A stretch of DNA of 51,964 nucleotides from Bacteroidales bacterium (GTDB lineage Bacteria; Bacteroidota; Bacteroidia; Bacteroidales; WCHB1-69). Location: NCBI GenBank assembly GCA_017525245.1, contig JAFXTE010000007.1, positions 1 through 51,964 on the forward strand, in the 5' to 3' direction. The notes under the pieces are model-generated. The model did no database searches. It saw nothing but the letters and a program-made list of their open reading frames with translations, and was not told the DNA's origin. Shown here in pieces: positions 1-9,755 of the stretch; the first letter of the stretch is position 1, and the number at the start of each line of letters is the position of its first letter. A program made the position numbers and the translations under genes.

Positions 1-900
1 CCAATGTCCGTCGCGGTATATGAAGCTGAAATTGCGGGCGTGGTCATCGTAGTTGTGGGCGTAATGGTTGAAAACCATCCTTCGGAATTGTTGTTCCACA
101 GCCGCAGGCGATTGTGTGAGGTAGCCTGTGAGCTGCAAGAGCGTGTAGTAATCCATTTTAGGTGGGGAGATGGGTTCGTTGAGCAGTCCACTGGCTGTGG
201 CCACATGCAACCGTTTACCGTTTTCATCGATATCGTACCGTTTCGTGGCAAAATACTTCCCTTCCATCAATCGGAACTCTGGAACGTCAATGCCTGCCCG
301 TTTTGCGACCTCATTATAGCGGTATTCCATTTGCCCGATGTCCTGCGGGTCATAGATATGCCGGAATTTGACGAGCCAGTGCCCATCCGCGTCATGGTAA
401 ACACATTTTGGGCGGACACCCCCGGAATTGCCGCTGTTCATCAACAGCAGACCTGCGTTCTCGTCTTTTTTCTCCGAAAGCACCTCCAACGCCATAGTTT
501 GCATCTCATCAAGCGTGACAGACGAAGCCATTTCCATCAGCCTGTTTTCAGGGACGTAGCATAGCGCCCCCATTCCGGAACTTCCTACAATACTCAGTTG
601 TTGGATTGGTGTAAGACTTTGATAGTCAATCCCATTACGACGCAAAACCTTGTGCAAGAGATAGTCGCCATAACCTCCTGGAAGACTGTCTTCGAAGATG
701 CCGAAGTTACCGTTAAAGGGTCGGTAGTCTGCGGTGAAAAGTCCCGTTTTCAAGGGCAAATGTAACGGTGATATAGAAAAGCCGTCGCGAAGCCATTCCC
801 GATCGTATTCAAACTGGCAACACGAATGGGTATCCATTGAAAGTGTTCCCACGTTACGTTCATGGCACATCACGCGCACATATTTCACATCCTTTATCAT
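1..900 (-). CDS. HipA-like serine/threonine kinase toxin, 3' end cut by window edge
   Basis: The reading frame is open from the ATG at 898-900 to base 1 (300 codons, no stop), so the C-terminus lies outside the window. It matches the HipA kinase family: a GSSGMGAL segment at residues 106-113, a GNSGGVRPK segment at about 157-165, and the catalytic-loop motif NYDDHARNFSF at about 283-293, whose Asp and Asn are the expected catalytic and metal-binding residues. HipA kinases of this type phosphorylate a tRNA synthetase and slow growth; that is family knowledge, and the target here is unknown. The start overlaps the stop of the upstream helix-turn-helix gene by four bases (ATGA), the usual antitoxin-toxin coupling. 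HipA proteins are commonly about 400-440 residues, so roughly a quarter is missing. Confidence 0.88.
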   Translation of the reverse strand, partial: MIKDVKYVRVMCHERNVGTLSMDTHSCCQFEYDREWLRDGFSISPLHLPLKTGLFTADYRPFNGNFGIFEDSLPGGYGDYLLHKVLRRNGIDYQSLTPIQQLSIVGSSGMGALCYVPENRLMEMASSVTLDEMQTMALEVLSEKKDENAGLLLMNSGNSGGVRPKCVYHDADGHWLVKFRHIYDPQDIGQMEYRYNEVAKRAGIDVPEFRLMEGKYFATKRYDIDENGKRLHVATASGLLNEPISPPKMDYYTLLQLTGYLTQSPAAVEQQFRRMVFNHYAHNYDDHARNFSFIYRDGHW

Positions 901-1208
901 ACGCCGCGTTTTCTGGTTTTGTTCTTGTTTATTTCCAGCAATTCCTCCATAGTGTCGTATTTAGGCTCGGCAAGAAGTTGCATCATCTCTTCGGAGTAGC
1001 CAAGGGCCTTTGCCAGACGAACGTATGATTCCAACGAAATGGCATGTTTCAGTTCAAACCGTTGGATAGTGGAGGCCGGAACACCGCTCATTGTCGCCAA
1101 ACTCTTGGTGGATAGCTTTTTCTCCAAACGACGGGCACGGAGATTCACTGCCAACTGTTGCATGGTTTGCGACAAAGGGTACGGGTCAAATACATATTCG
1201 TTACGCAT
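897..1208 (-). CDS. HipB-like XRE-family antitoxin
   Basis: A 103-residue protein with one XRE/Cro-type helix-turn-helix at about residues 18-75 (NLRARRLEKKLSTKSLATMS, then VPASTIQRFE). The C-terminal tail is rich in Lys, Arg and Asn. It is the first gene of a two-gene operon with the HipA-like kinase, overlapping it by four bases. By family knowledge it binds its own operators and neutralises the kinase. Two matching inverted repeats just upstream support self-repression; one covers its start codon. It could also be described simply as an XRE regulator, but the pairing with HipA makes the antitoxin role likely. Confidence 0.87.
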   Translation of the reverse strand: MRNEYVFDPYPLSQTMQQLAVNLRARRLEKKLSTKSLATMSGVPASTIQRFELKHAISLESYVRLAKALGYSEEMMQLLAEPKYDTMEELLEINKNKTRKRGV

Positions 1209-1282
1209 ATAATACTATGTGTAAAAAGATATTTCGTTGTTTTACGCAGCATATATTATGCGTAAAATTTTCGGCAAAGATA
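1201..1282 (-). promoter_or_regulatory. Promoter and twin operators of the HipBA-like operon
   Basis: On the minus strand a TATCTTTG box (1275-1282) fits the Bacteroidota -7 element. Downstream are two inverted repeats of identical design, TTACGCA-N10-TGYGTAA: one at 1242-1265, whose match extends to TTTTACGCA/TGCGTAAAA at 1240-1267, and one at 1201-1224 (right arm TGTGTAA) covering the hipB-like start codon at 1206-1208. Their centres are 41 bases apart, about four helical turns, which suits cooperative binding by antitoxin dimers. The binding itself is inference. Confidence 0.75.
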
Positions 1283-1283
1283 C

Positions 1284-1318
1284 AAAAAATTCTGATTTAA
1301 TAACAGCGTCAGAATTTT
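1284..1318 (-). terminator. Rho-independent terminator after apbE
   Basis: A perfect 10-base stem (AAAATTCTGA at 1286-1295, TCAGAATTTT at 1309-1318) with a 13-base loop. Read on the minus strand it ends in a run of T. It lies 35 bases after the apbE stop and before the hipB-like promoter. Confidence 0.6.
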
Positions 1319-1352
1319 ATCCCCCCTGATAATCATTCTACATTCATAATTC

Positions 1353-2339
1353 TTAATTCTTAATTGTCTTCCACCCTCCGTCCCCGTCCGCAATAATAAA
1401 CCATGCCTCCAGTTCCGGATGCTGTTTCACGATTTGTGCGGACGTCTCGTGGCCGAGCACCATGAAAGCGGTGGCGTAGGCGTCGGCGGTGGCGCAGTCG
1501 GGGGCGACAACTGTGACGCTCAGCAGGTTGGTGCGCTCGGGCTGGCCGGTGCGCGGGTCGAGAATGTGGGTGTAGCGTACGCCGTCCTCCTCAAAGTAGT
1601 TGCGGTAGTTGCCGCTCGTGGCCACGGCGCGATGGTCGGGTAGGGGAAGGCTTTCGAAGCTCTCCCGCGCACCGTCGGCCGTTTGGGTCGGAATTTGGAT
1701 GCCCACTTTCCAGGGTTTGCCGTTCTTGTTGCCGCGGGCCGCCACCTCCCCGCCAATCTCGACGAGACAGTCTGCATAGCCGTTGTCCACTAACCAGTCG
1801 GCTACCCGATCGACCGCATAGCCCTTCGCCACAGCGTTGAAGTTCAGCTGCACGCGCGGATCTTTGCGAAGGATGCTGTCGCCTTGCAGGTCAACAAGTT
1901 GGAAACTGACGAACTCGCGAACCGCTGCGAGCGTGTCGTCACCAACCGTGTGGCGCACGCCGTCCTTGCCGAACCCCCACAGCTGCACTAACGGCTGCAC
2001 GGTGCAGTCGAACGCGCCGTCAGTGGCTGCACTCACCGTCTTGGAAAGCCGCAGAACGGCGAGGAAATCCTCGTTTAAAGGAACATCTTCACCCTTGTTC
2101 CACCGGTAAATCAGCGCGGTGGTGTCGAAAATGGAGAATGTGTGCGACAAATCAGACAAAATAGAGTCGATTTGCGGGCGCAACATGCTGCTTTCATCCG
2201 AAGAACTGTTGCCGATGCAGTTGATGGAGTACATCGTGCCAAATGCCTGACCTTCAAAGTGGATGACGGACTTCTGTTGACAGGAACTCGTCAATAGTAT
2301 CAGGCTTGACAATATAATGTATAAGGCATTTATTTTCAT
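1353..2339 (-). CDS. apbE: ApbE family FAD:protein FMN transferase (lipoprotein)
   Basis: A 328-residue protein that by family transfers FMN from FAD to a Thr or Ser of exported redox proteins such as Nqr/Rnf subunits. Visible family blocks are GQAFGTMYSI near the N-terminus, FDCTVQPLVQLWGFG, LNFNAVAKGYAVDRVADWL, EIGGEVAARG, TSGNYRNYF...THILDPRTGQP and the late metal-binding block ATADAYATAFMVLG. The start was set at the ATG at 2337-2339, giving a lipoprotein signal (MKINALYIILSSLILLTSSC) and a four-base ATGA overlap with the preceding gene; a longer frame to 2366 would bury this signal. It is translationally coupled to the VWA-domain gene. No Nqr or Rnf gene is visible in the window, so its substrate is unknown. 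Confidence 0.9.
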   Translation of the reverse strand: MKINALYIILSSLILLTSSCQQKSVIHFEGQAFGTMYSINCIGNSSSDESSMLRPQIDSILSDLSHTFSIFDTTALIYRWNKGEDVPLNEDFLAVLRLSKTVSAATDGAFDCTVQPLVQLWGFGKDGVRHTVGDDTLAAVREFVSFQLVDLQGDSILRKDPRVQLNFNAVAKGYAVDRVADWLVDNGYADCLVEIGGEVAARGNKNGKPWKVGIQIPTQTADGARESFESLPLPDHRAVATSGNYRNYFEEDGVRYTHILDPRTGQPERTNLLSVTVVAPDCATADAYATAFMVLGHETSAQIVKQHPELEAWFIIADGDGGWKTIKN

Positions 2340-3796
2340 TTTGAAGATTTTTGTGAAATAAGACAAAAGGAAGGTGGAATGGTGATCGCCAACAGGCAGG
2401 AAATGATTAGCAGATATGCTAACGGATTGTGTTTGTGCTGATGATCAATGAGTTGTGACTGGTACAGTTTTTCCGGTTCCAGTGCGTTGATGCGGTCAAG
2501 TCGTTCGCTTGACAGGCATCGCATCTCAAGCTGATGGGAGCCGGTACGGACATTTTCGGAGAAAACGATGTCCAAACGGCTTTTCAAAGTGCTGGAATCA
2601 AGCGTGAATGTTTTGTCTATACGTTCATTTCCGTTGAAAAAGAGTTGGAAATCAGCGTCTTGTATATCTGCAAAGGATAGAAGGAAAAGTGCGGTGGCAT
2701 TATTAAGCCGTGCTTCTTTATTCATGAAATCCTCCAAATAGATGTGGAGCGTGTCAGGGCGGTTGGCCTTCCAGAATAGGAATTTTGGGTAATGCTGTGC
2801 TTGAAGTTCGGAATTCCAAGCCAGTGGGAGATATAGGATTCGCTCGGGTTTGTTTACCACACGGACGTGTAGGTTTTTCGTGACTATCCAGACCTCGTGG
2901 TCTTCCGATTTCAATTGAATGTCAAAGAAATACTCATTTTGCCCAGACAGAGTGTCTTCTATGGTTTTGGGAGATTTGGGCATGATATTGATGTTCCCGT
3001 AAGAATTGGCGACTTGGATCCTGTTTTGGATTAGGAAATGGGGGTCTTTCGTCTTGGCTGAAAGAGTGAATGAACCGTCATAACAGCAGTGGATTTGTTG
3101 TTCTGACATTACGCCGAACGGCCACAGTTCAAGTCTTTCATCTTGCATGTCTTGCAGATTTACCACCAATTCTCTCGGCATAAACGCACATATTGGTTTC
3201 ATTTTATGCCCTTTAGCGTCAATGAGAAAGAAATCTGGACATAGTTTGAGCGTTTCCACTAACGTTTTGTCGTAGGCGTTGCGGGTGAGCATAATATAAA
3301 AGACATAAACGTTGGCGGGTTTTATCTTGCACCAGTTTCGGATGAAACGGTTGACAGCCTCCCGGTCCTTTTCGTCACTGGAACTGTTGCTGATCAGGTA
3401 GATGAAATTGTCCTTCTTGTTGTCAATGTGTTTCACGGCGTCTTTCAATGCGTTGTAGAGATTGGCTTTCGTTTTTTCCCGCATCAGCCGTTTCACTTCA
3501 TTGTCTATTTTTGTGGAAACTATATCGGCCTGATTGTCAGTGTGTTCAGCTGCGTTAAAGGTGATTGGCGTGCAGGTTTCTTCCTGAAACGGGATTATTG
3601 TCACTTGGCCTTCTTGCAATGTCTGGATGTCTTTTTCAAGCCATATCCGCGTGTTATTCCAAAGGTTTTCGGATTTGCCCAAGGAAGAGCTGACATCAAT
3701 CATGTAGATAATGTTGCGTTCGCGCTGTGCTTGAAGAAGAACGGCGGGGAATAAACAGCATGTTAGTGCTAATATTTTGATAATCAAGTGTTTCAA
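2336..3796 (-). CDS. Secreted von Willebrand factor A domain protein, membrane anchored
   Basis: A 486-residue protein with a signal peptide ending near LLQAQ (residue 24), then a VWA domain with a MIDAS-type motif DVSSS (about residues 34-38) and IYLISNSSSDEKD later in the same fold. The middle (about 200-450) is beta-rich and not recognised. A hydrophobic segment, LAYLLIISCLLAITIPPSFCLI, lies at the extreme C-terminus, so the domain is probably held on the periplasmic side. The start appears to be TTG (3794-3796): no ATG precedes the MIDAS motif, and the TACATTTG promoter lies 30 bases upstream. Overlap with apbE suggests a shared job, but none is known to me. Confidence 0.72.
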   Translation of the reverse strand: MKHLIIKILALTCCLFPAVLLQAQRERNIIYMIDVSSSLGKSENLWNNTRIWLEKDIQTLQEGQVTIIPFQEETCTPITFNAAEHTDNQADIVSTKIDNEVKRLMREKTKANLYNALKDAVKHIDNKKDNFIYLISNSSSDEKDREAVNRFIRNWCKIKPANVYVFYIMLTRNAYDKTLVETLKLCPDFFLIDAKGHKMKPICAFMPRELVVNLQDMQDERLELWPFGVMSEQQIHCCYDGSFTLSAKTKDPHFLIQNRIQVANSYGNINIMPKSPKTIEDTLSGQNEYFFDIQLKSEDHEVWIVTKNLHVRVVNKPERILYLPLAWNSELQAQHYPKFLFWKANRPDTLHIYLEDFMNKEARLNNATALFLLSFADIQDADFQLFFNGNERIDKTFTLDSSTLKSRLDIVFSENVRTGSHQLEMRCLSSERLDRINALEPEKLYQSQLIDHQHKHNPLAYLLIISCLLAITIPPSFCLISQKSSK

Positions 3797-3825
3797 AACA
3801 ATGTAAAAGGTTTTCTTTGACGTTG

Positions 3826-3833
3826 CAAATGTA
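3826..3833 (-). promoter_or_regulatory. -7 box TACATTTG upstream of the VWA gene
   Basis: Minus-strand TACATTTG fits the TAnnTTTG consensus and ends 29 bases before the TTG start. The divergent gene has its own box at 3886-3893, so 3797-3919 is a divergent promoter region. Confidence 0.6.
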
Positions 3834-3885
3834 CGAAATAAACCAAAAGGTTTGGGAATGGTCTTCCTTTTTCCGATTAAAAATG

Positions 3886-3893
3886 TACTTTTG
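3886..3893 (+). promoter_or_regulatory. -7 box TACTTTTG upstream of the 183-residue gene
   Basis: TACTTTTG fits the TAnnTTTG consensus and lies 26 bases before the ATG at 3920. Confidence 0.6.
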
Positions 3894-3919
3894 CACGCGA
3901 ATTTTTTTGATTGTATATT

Positions 3920-4471
3920 ATGAAGAAAATATTAATCACGTTGTTCTTTACTATAGCGTTTGCGGTCGGTTACAGCCAAACGCAGCCGATGAAGTTTTTG
4001 GGTATCGGTATGAACAGCACGATGTCCACGTTTGTTTCCAAGCTGAAAGGCAAAGGTTTTGTGGAAGATGTGAGCCATGCGAGACCCAACTATACTGTGA
4101 TGAAAGGAACTTTCGCTGGCGAGCGTGTGAAACTGGAAATCCGCTCAGCTGCCAAAACACACCTCATCTACAAGGTGGATGTCTATTTCAACATGAGCAC
4201 CCAATTTACGTATCCGGATTTGCAGGAACGATTGATTGGAAAGTATGGTGAGATTGCGCAGGAATTCAATAATATAAAAGGAGAACCAGTCTTTGTGAAA
4301 TATACTACGGACTATTCCCAATGGCAAATGAATACAGACACGCTAACCCAAGCATATAACACGATTATTCTGTCTAAATGCAGCTATCAAAGCACTTCTC
4401 CGGTGGTCATTTCTTATATTGACGGGAAGAATTCCAAGGTGGAAGCCTTAGAGGTGAATTCAGATTTTTGA
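3920..4471 (+). CDS. Exported protein of unknown function
   Basis: A 183-residue protein with a clear signal peptide (MKKILITLFFTIAFAVGYSQ), hence periplasmic or secreted. The body begins with MKFLGIGMNSTMSTFVSKLKGKGF, a layout seen in small Bacteroidota exported proteins of unknown role; I recognise no named family. ATG at 3920 was preferred over the in-frame TTG at 3911 because it starts exactly at the signal peptide. It is a single gene between its own promoter and a convergent gene. There is no strong terminator at 4472-4505. Confidence 0.6.
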   Translation: MKKILITLFFTIAFAVGYSQTQPMKFLGIGMNSTMSTFVSKLKGKGFVEDVSHARPNYTVMKGTFAGERVKLEIRSAAKTHLIYKVDVYFNMSTQFTYPDLQERLIGKYGEIAQEFNNIKGEPVFVKYTTDYSQWQMNTDTLTQAYNTIILSKCSYQSTSPVVISYIDGKNSKVEALEVNSDF

Positions 4472-4505
4472 CGTGTGATGTGGAATTTTTGACTTTAGAT
4501 CGCGT

Positions 4506-5978
4506 TTAAAAGTGCAAGAATAGGTTCACGGGTAATAAATTCTTTCCTTTTTCCATCGTTTCGCAGCTGAGGGAGAAGATGCGTAGCTCTTTCCCGAAAT
4601 GGCTGGCTTTGCCCTTTTCGGACAGACGATTGTACCAGAAGGTGTTATCTGCTTCGTTAAGAATTACAAAATCCAGTAAAGAGGAAGATGCAATGGCTTC
4701 GTTTACAAATGGATAAAGTCTGTTTTGGGTTAAGTCGCCGATAGTCTTCAGGCTGTTTTGATAAGATTTCAAGGCCTCTTTTGAATCAGAGAAAACGAGG
4801 GCATTGTCTTTTTCTATAAACCAAGTGGCGGAGTCAGGGACAAAGGTTGTCAGCAGCGGAGAAAGCGGGAACGGAATAGGGAAGAACCCATCGGGGTGGA
4901 CTTTTCGGACGGAGTCCGCCGCAACAGCATTTCCGTAAAAGACTTCCAAAGCGTTTTTGCTGCTGTCGGGTAACAGGATGGCGAATCGATGGTTGCATGA
5001 GTCGGTGCACAGAGAAAAGTAACCCGCTTCCGAAGGGTTAAGTTCTGTGAAATGTTCCGGATGTTGCAGCGTTTTCATTTTGTTGCTCTCACGTATTCGT
5101 GGTGTCTCCAATTGGGTGTACCAGTCGGATTTCGCCGGGATAAAACTGGTGATTTCGCTTCCGTTGCCACTCCTTTGGACGAAGAGTCCATAGCGGCTGT
5201 CATCGGGTTGGCTTACATGTGTATAGCCGGAAAGGTACATCCCGTTGCCGGAAAAGCGCAGTTGCAACGCAGTCCATCCAATCGGATTCAGGCATTCGGC
5301 CAACGCTTTAGCTGCTTCTCCGTTCAGAAAGGTGGAAAGGTAAGGAATGTAGTCTTTGGTGTTGATTAACAACCAGTTTTGTTTTTGGTTTTTTTCGGAA
5401 AGCTGATACATCTCCTTGAATTGCTTTTCCGATAAAAGGTTTTTGGGATGAGAATGCTGAACGATGGCGCGTTTCAGCAGTTCCAAGTCGGTGGAGAAGG
5501 AGATGATGTGGTTGGTATAAACGAACTTGACACTTTTGTAATTGGTGCCGTAGGTGTAGATGCGGTTGTTCTCAAAGGCGGTATAGTTGTTGGGATCGAT
5601 GCTGAGGGCGCGCAAAAGCCGTCGGAAGGCCGCCTTGTCGGCGTGCGTGTTGAAAAGCAGGCTGACGGTGTTGTTCTGGATGTGACCTGAAACTGTGAGG
5701 TCGTACTCGCCGGCAGGTAGTTTGTTCCGCATGGTCTCGTATGCGGGTAAGGCATCCATTGCGAAAAGCTCGTTCAAGTACGGGGTCAATTCCTTTGTGC
5801 CGGACACGAACCCATCGTTGTCATTCAGCGTGAAAATATACGCTGCGTCGGTCGGAATGGCCTCAATCAACTCCGATTTTGACTGCCGGAAGAGCGTGTA
5901 ATAGAAAAAGATACCCACACCGGCAAGGATGACTGCGATGATGGTGAGCCAAATTAGCCATGGACGGTTTTCTTTCAT
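4506..5978 (-). CDS. Membrane-anchored DUF3352-like protein
   Basis: A 490-residue protein with one N-terminal transmembrane segment (about residues 7-28, PWLIWLTIIAVILAGVGIFFYYTLF) and a large periplasmic part. Segments such as LIEAIPTDAAYIFTLND and the repeated 'protein of interest versus stored value' style beta strands resemble the DUF3352 group of Bacteroidota; this is recognition by eye and function is unknown. The start codon is preceded directly by a heptad repeat array (5982-6009) with no clear promoter box, so its transcript may begin upstream, possibly with the DUF5606 gene. Confidence 0.6.
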   Translation of the reverse strand: MKENRPWLIWLTIIAVILAGVGIFFYYTLFRQSKSELIEAIPTDAAYIFTLNDNDGFVSGTKELTPYLNELFAMDALPAYETMRNKLPAGEYDLTVSGHIQNNTVSLLFNTHADKAAFRRLLRALSIDPNNYTAFENNRIYTYGTNYKSVKFVYTNHIISFSTDLELLKRAIVQHSHPKNLLSEKQFKEMYQLSEKNQKQNWLLINTKDYIPYLSTFLNGEAAKALAECLNPIGWTALQLRFSGNGMYLSGYTHVSQPDDSRYGLFVQRSGNGSEITSFIPAKSDWYTQLETPRIRESNKMKTLQHPEHFTELNPSEAGYFSLCTDSCNHRFAILLPDSSKNALEVFYGNAVAADSVRKVHPDGFFPIPFPLSPLLTTFVPDSATWFIEKDNALVFSDSKEALKSYQNSLKTIGDLTQNRLYPFVNEAIASSSLLDFVILNEADNTFWYNRLSEKGKASHFGKELRIFSLSCETMEKGKNLLPVNLFLHF

Positions 5979-5981
5979 AAT

Positions 5982-6016
5982 GGTTATGGGTTATAGGTTA
6001 TTGGTTATTGAAGCTG
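5982..6016. repeat. Heptad array GGTTATK x4 upstream of 4506-5978 gene
   Basis: Units GGTTATG, GGTTATA, GGTTATT, GGTTATT, then GAAGCTG. On the gene strand it reads AATAACC repeats ending three bases before the ATG. The same word occurs at four other loci in the window. Confidence 0.8.
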
Positions 6017-6048
6017 GTTAGTGGTTTAGGAGGTTAGGAAGGGGGAAT

Positions 6049-6076
6049 GTAGAGACGCAAAATTTTGCGTCTCTAC
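6049..6076. repeat. REP-like 28-base perfect palindrome
   Basis: Two 14-base arms (GTAGAGACGCAAAA and its exact complement) with no loop, nine bases after the DUF5606 stop. Palindromes of the GTAGAGACG...CGTCTCTAC type are scattered through genomes of several phyla. It could also stabilise or end the transcript; there is no T run. Confidence 0.7.
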
Positions 6077-6085
6077 GGTCGGAAA

Positions 6086-6523
6086 TTATTCGTTGTCAGA
6101 TTTCTCTGCGGGTTCCTCGGTCTTTTCCTCGGTTGCCGGTTCCTCTAAATCCACCAGATTGTGCTCCACGAGGATATTGTACCAAGAGAAGACCTTCTTC
6201 ATGTTGGAAACATAGACACGGTCGCGGTCGTATTCGGGAAGAATCTCAGCGAAATACGCCTTGATGGCGTTGCTATCTTTAGGAATCTCCAATTTCTTAC
6301 CGTCTTCTTTGCGATAAATGTTCTGGAAAACGGTCTGTAACGGTACTTCGTCCGTCTCAGTGAAAATGGCGATATTGTCCAATGCGGCTACACCATCGTT
6401 TGAGAATGCAGGGAAACGTTTGCCGTCATCGAGTCCTTCCACGATGAAGCTGTTAGGGGTTTTTGAAAGGAATTTGAACAGGCCTCCTTTGCCTGTGATC
6501 GATAAAATCTTGCTTAAATCCAT
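6086..6523 (-). CDS. DUF5606 domain protein
   Basis: A 145-residue soluble protein beginning MDLSKILSITGKGGLFKF, followed by SFIVEGLDDGKRFPAF and IAIFTETDEVPLQTVF. This is the conserved DUF5606 form of Bacteroidota, with unknown role. The last 20 residues are acidic and low in complexity (EEPATEEKTEEPAEKSDNE). No signal peptide is present, so it is cytoplasmic. A REP-like palindrome follows the gene and a block of short direct repeats and palindromes lies upstream. Confidence 0.75.
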   Translation of the reverse strand: MDLSKILSITGKGGLFKFLSKTPNSFIVEGLDDGKRFPAFSNDGVAALDNIAIFTETDEVPLQTVFQNIYRKEDGKKLEIPKDSNAIKAYFAEILPEYDRDRVYVSNMKKVFSWYNILVEHNLVDLEEPATEEKTEEPAEKSDNE

Positions 6524-6552
6524 CTTTTTTAAGTTTATAGGTTAATTACTTC

Positions 6553-6692
6553 GTGTTTTTTACTTCGTGTTAGTTAGCCTTCGGCTGTTGATTAGCCTTC
6601 GGCTGTTGATTACTTCGTGTTGGGCAATCCCCGTCAGGGGATGTATATCTGTAGAAAATGCCCATCGCGGTTTTAAAATCCCCGTAGGGGAT
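6553..6692. repeat. Intergenic block of short direct repeats and two palindromes
   Basis: A tandem 18-base repeat carries the hairpin GCCTTCGGC (two copies, about 6574-6610), and TTACTTCGTGTT recurs three times. Then come two related palindromes, ATCCCC-GTCA-GGGGAT (6627-6642) and ATCCCC-GTA-GGGGAT (6678-6692). The second pair looks like a REP family. No gene is seen here. Confidence 0.65.
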
Positions 6693-6706
6693 ACACATAT
6701 CGATTA

Positions 6707-7609
6707 TTAATAATATTCGAATTTCCGTTGTTTTACATACACGATTTGGTCGTCCACGGCGCAGACCTCGGTTTGCCAGTTTTTGTTCGCATCGTAGTCG
6801 AAGAAGTAGTGGAATTCTTTGACGTGGTGCAGTTTATCCTCGTAAATGACCTTGCGCACGCGGCCGTCTTGGGCGTATTCCGTGTAGGTGTATTCAATCA
6901 TCTGGTTGCCGGCCTTATAGACGCAGCGGTTGACTTCGTCGCCGTAGTTGTCGTACTCTATTTTTGCGGTTTTGAAGACCTTGCCGTTGGGCTCGTATTC
7001 TATGATTTCCGTCACCAGCCCTTGCTCGTTGTACTTGTTCTCCAGCGTGGTCTTATACCTGCCGAACGACTGTACGGTTCGAATGGCGTTGCCGATACCG
7101 TCGGTGGTGTGACTGAACGACATCACCATACTGTCGCCCTGGAAAATCTGTTCGCCCACAAGGAACCCGTTGCGGTCGTAGGTGTAGTTCCCGTGCGTGA
7201 CCTGCGCCCCGTCAGCGTCATACTCTTCCCATCCTGTGATGTGCGCTTCCTTGTCGTACGTGTAGTTGCGGCGAAGGATCGTGTCGGATTCGGAGAGCTT
7301 GACGAACTCCATCAGATAGCCGTCGGAGGTATAGCGTTGACTTGACATGGAAATGTCAGCTACATCACACAACGAATCGCATGCTGTGAGCAACTTTTTC
7401 AGATCCGCCGTGTCCTTCACCGCCAAAGAGTCCTGCTGCACATTGTAGGTCGTCGTTTCCAAATGCTTGACATTCCCGAATATATGGTTCCTTTGCAGGT
7501 GGTTCTTCTCGATGTCTGGGGTGATGACGATGGGGGCGGGCTTCTTCTTACACCCGCTAAGTACTATCGCCACGACAGTGAAAACAAAGAGAATATATCG
7601 CTTTATCAT
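6707..7609 (-). CDS. YD-repeat-like lipoprotein
   Basis: A 300-residue lipoprotein (MIKRYILFVFTVVAIVLSGC, lipobox LSGC). From about residue 110 it has short repeats of the form NYTYDKEAHITGWEEYDADG, NYTYDRNGFLVGEQIFQGD, ENKYNEQGLVTEIIEYEPNG and IEYDNYGDEVNRCVYKAG, which resemble the YD or RHS-type beta repeats in size and pattern. Such repeats form beta sheets and often bind carbohydrate or make shells, but at this length a toxin shell is unlikely. Probably an envelope-bound protein of unknown role. Confidence 0.6.
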   Translation of the reverse strand: MIKRYILFVFTVVAIVLSGCKKKPAPIVITPDIEKNHLQRNHIFGNVKHLETTTYNVQQDSLAVKDTADLKKLLTACDSLCDVADISMSSQRYTSDGYLMEFVKLSESDTILRRNYTYDKEAHITGWEEYDADGAQVTHGNYTYDRNGFLVGEQIFQGDSMVMSFSHTTDGIGNAIRTVQSFGRYKTTLENKYNEQGLVTEIIEYEPNGKVFKTAKIEYDNYGDEVNRCVYKAGNQMIEYTYTEYAQDGRVRKVIYEDKLHHVKEFHYFFDYDANKNWQTEVCAVDDQIVYVKQRKFEYY

Positions 7610-7620
7610 ACCATAGGTTT

Positions 7621-7688
7621 GTTAGCAGTTAGTAGTTAGTAGTTAGCAGTTCGCTGCGAGAATCCAACTACTAACTGCTAACTACTAA

Positions 7689-7690
<2 letters not shown>
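7621..7690. repeat. Inverted pair of GTTAGYA heptad arrays
   Basis: Left array GTTAGCA, GTTAGTA, GTTAGTA, GTTAGCA (7621-7648); right array TACTAAC, TGCTAAC, TACTAAC (7669-7689) is its complement, so the two can form a long stem. The hutU stop codon (7689-7691) is part of the right array. It may act as the 3' hairpin of hutU. Confidence 0.8.
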
Positions 7691-9689
<1,999 letters not shown>

Positions 9690-9726
9690 ATCTTTGCTGT
9701 TTAATTATTCTTTTTGTACCAAACGG

Positions 9727-9734
9727 CAAAGATA
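9727..9734 (-). promoter_or_regulatory. -7 box TATCTTTG upstream of hutU
   Basis: Minus-strand TATCTTTG ends 37 bases before the hutU ATG, an intact promoter box in front of the interrupted gene. Confidence 0.65.
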
Positions 9735-9755
9735 CAATTTTTTTTAAGACTGGCA

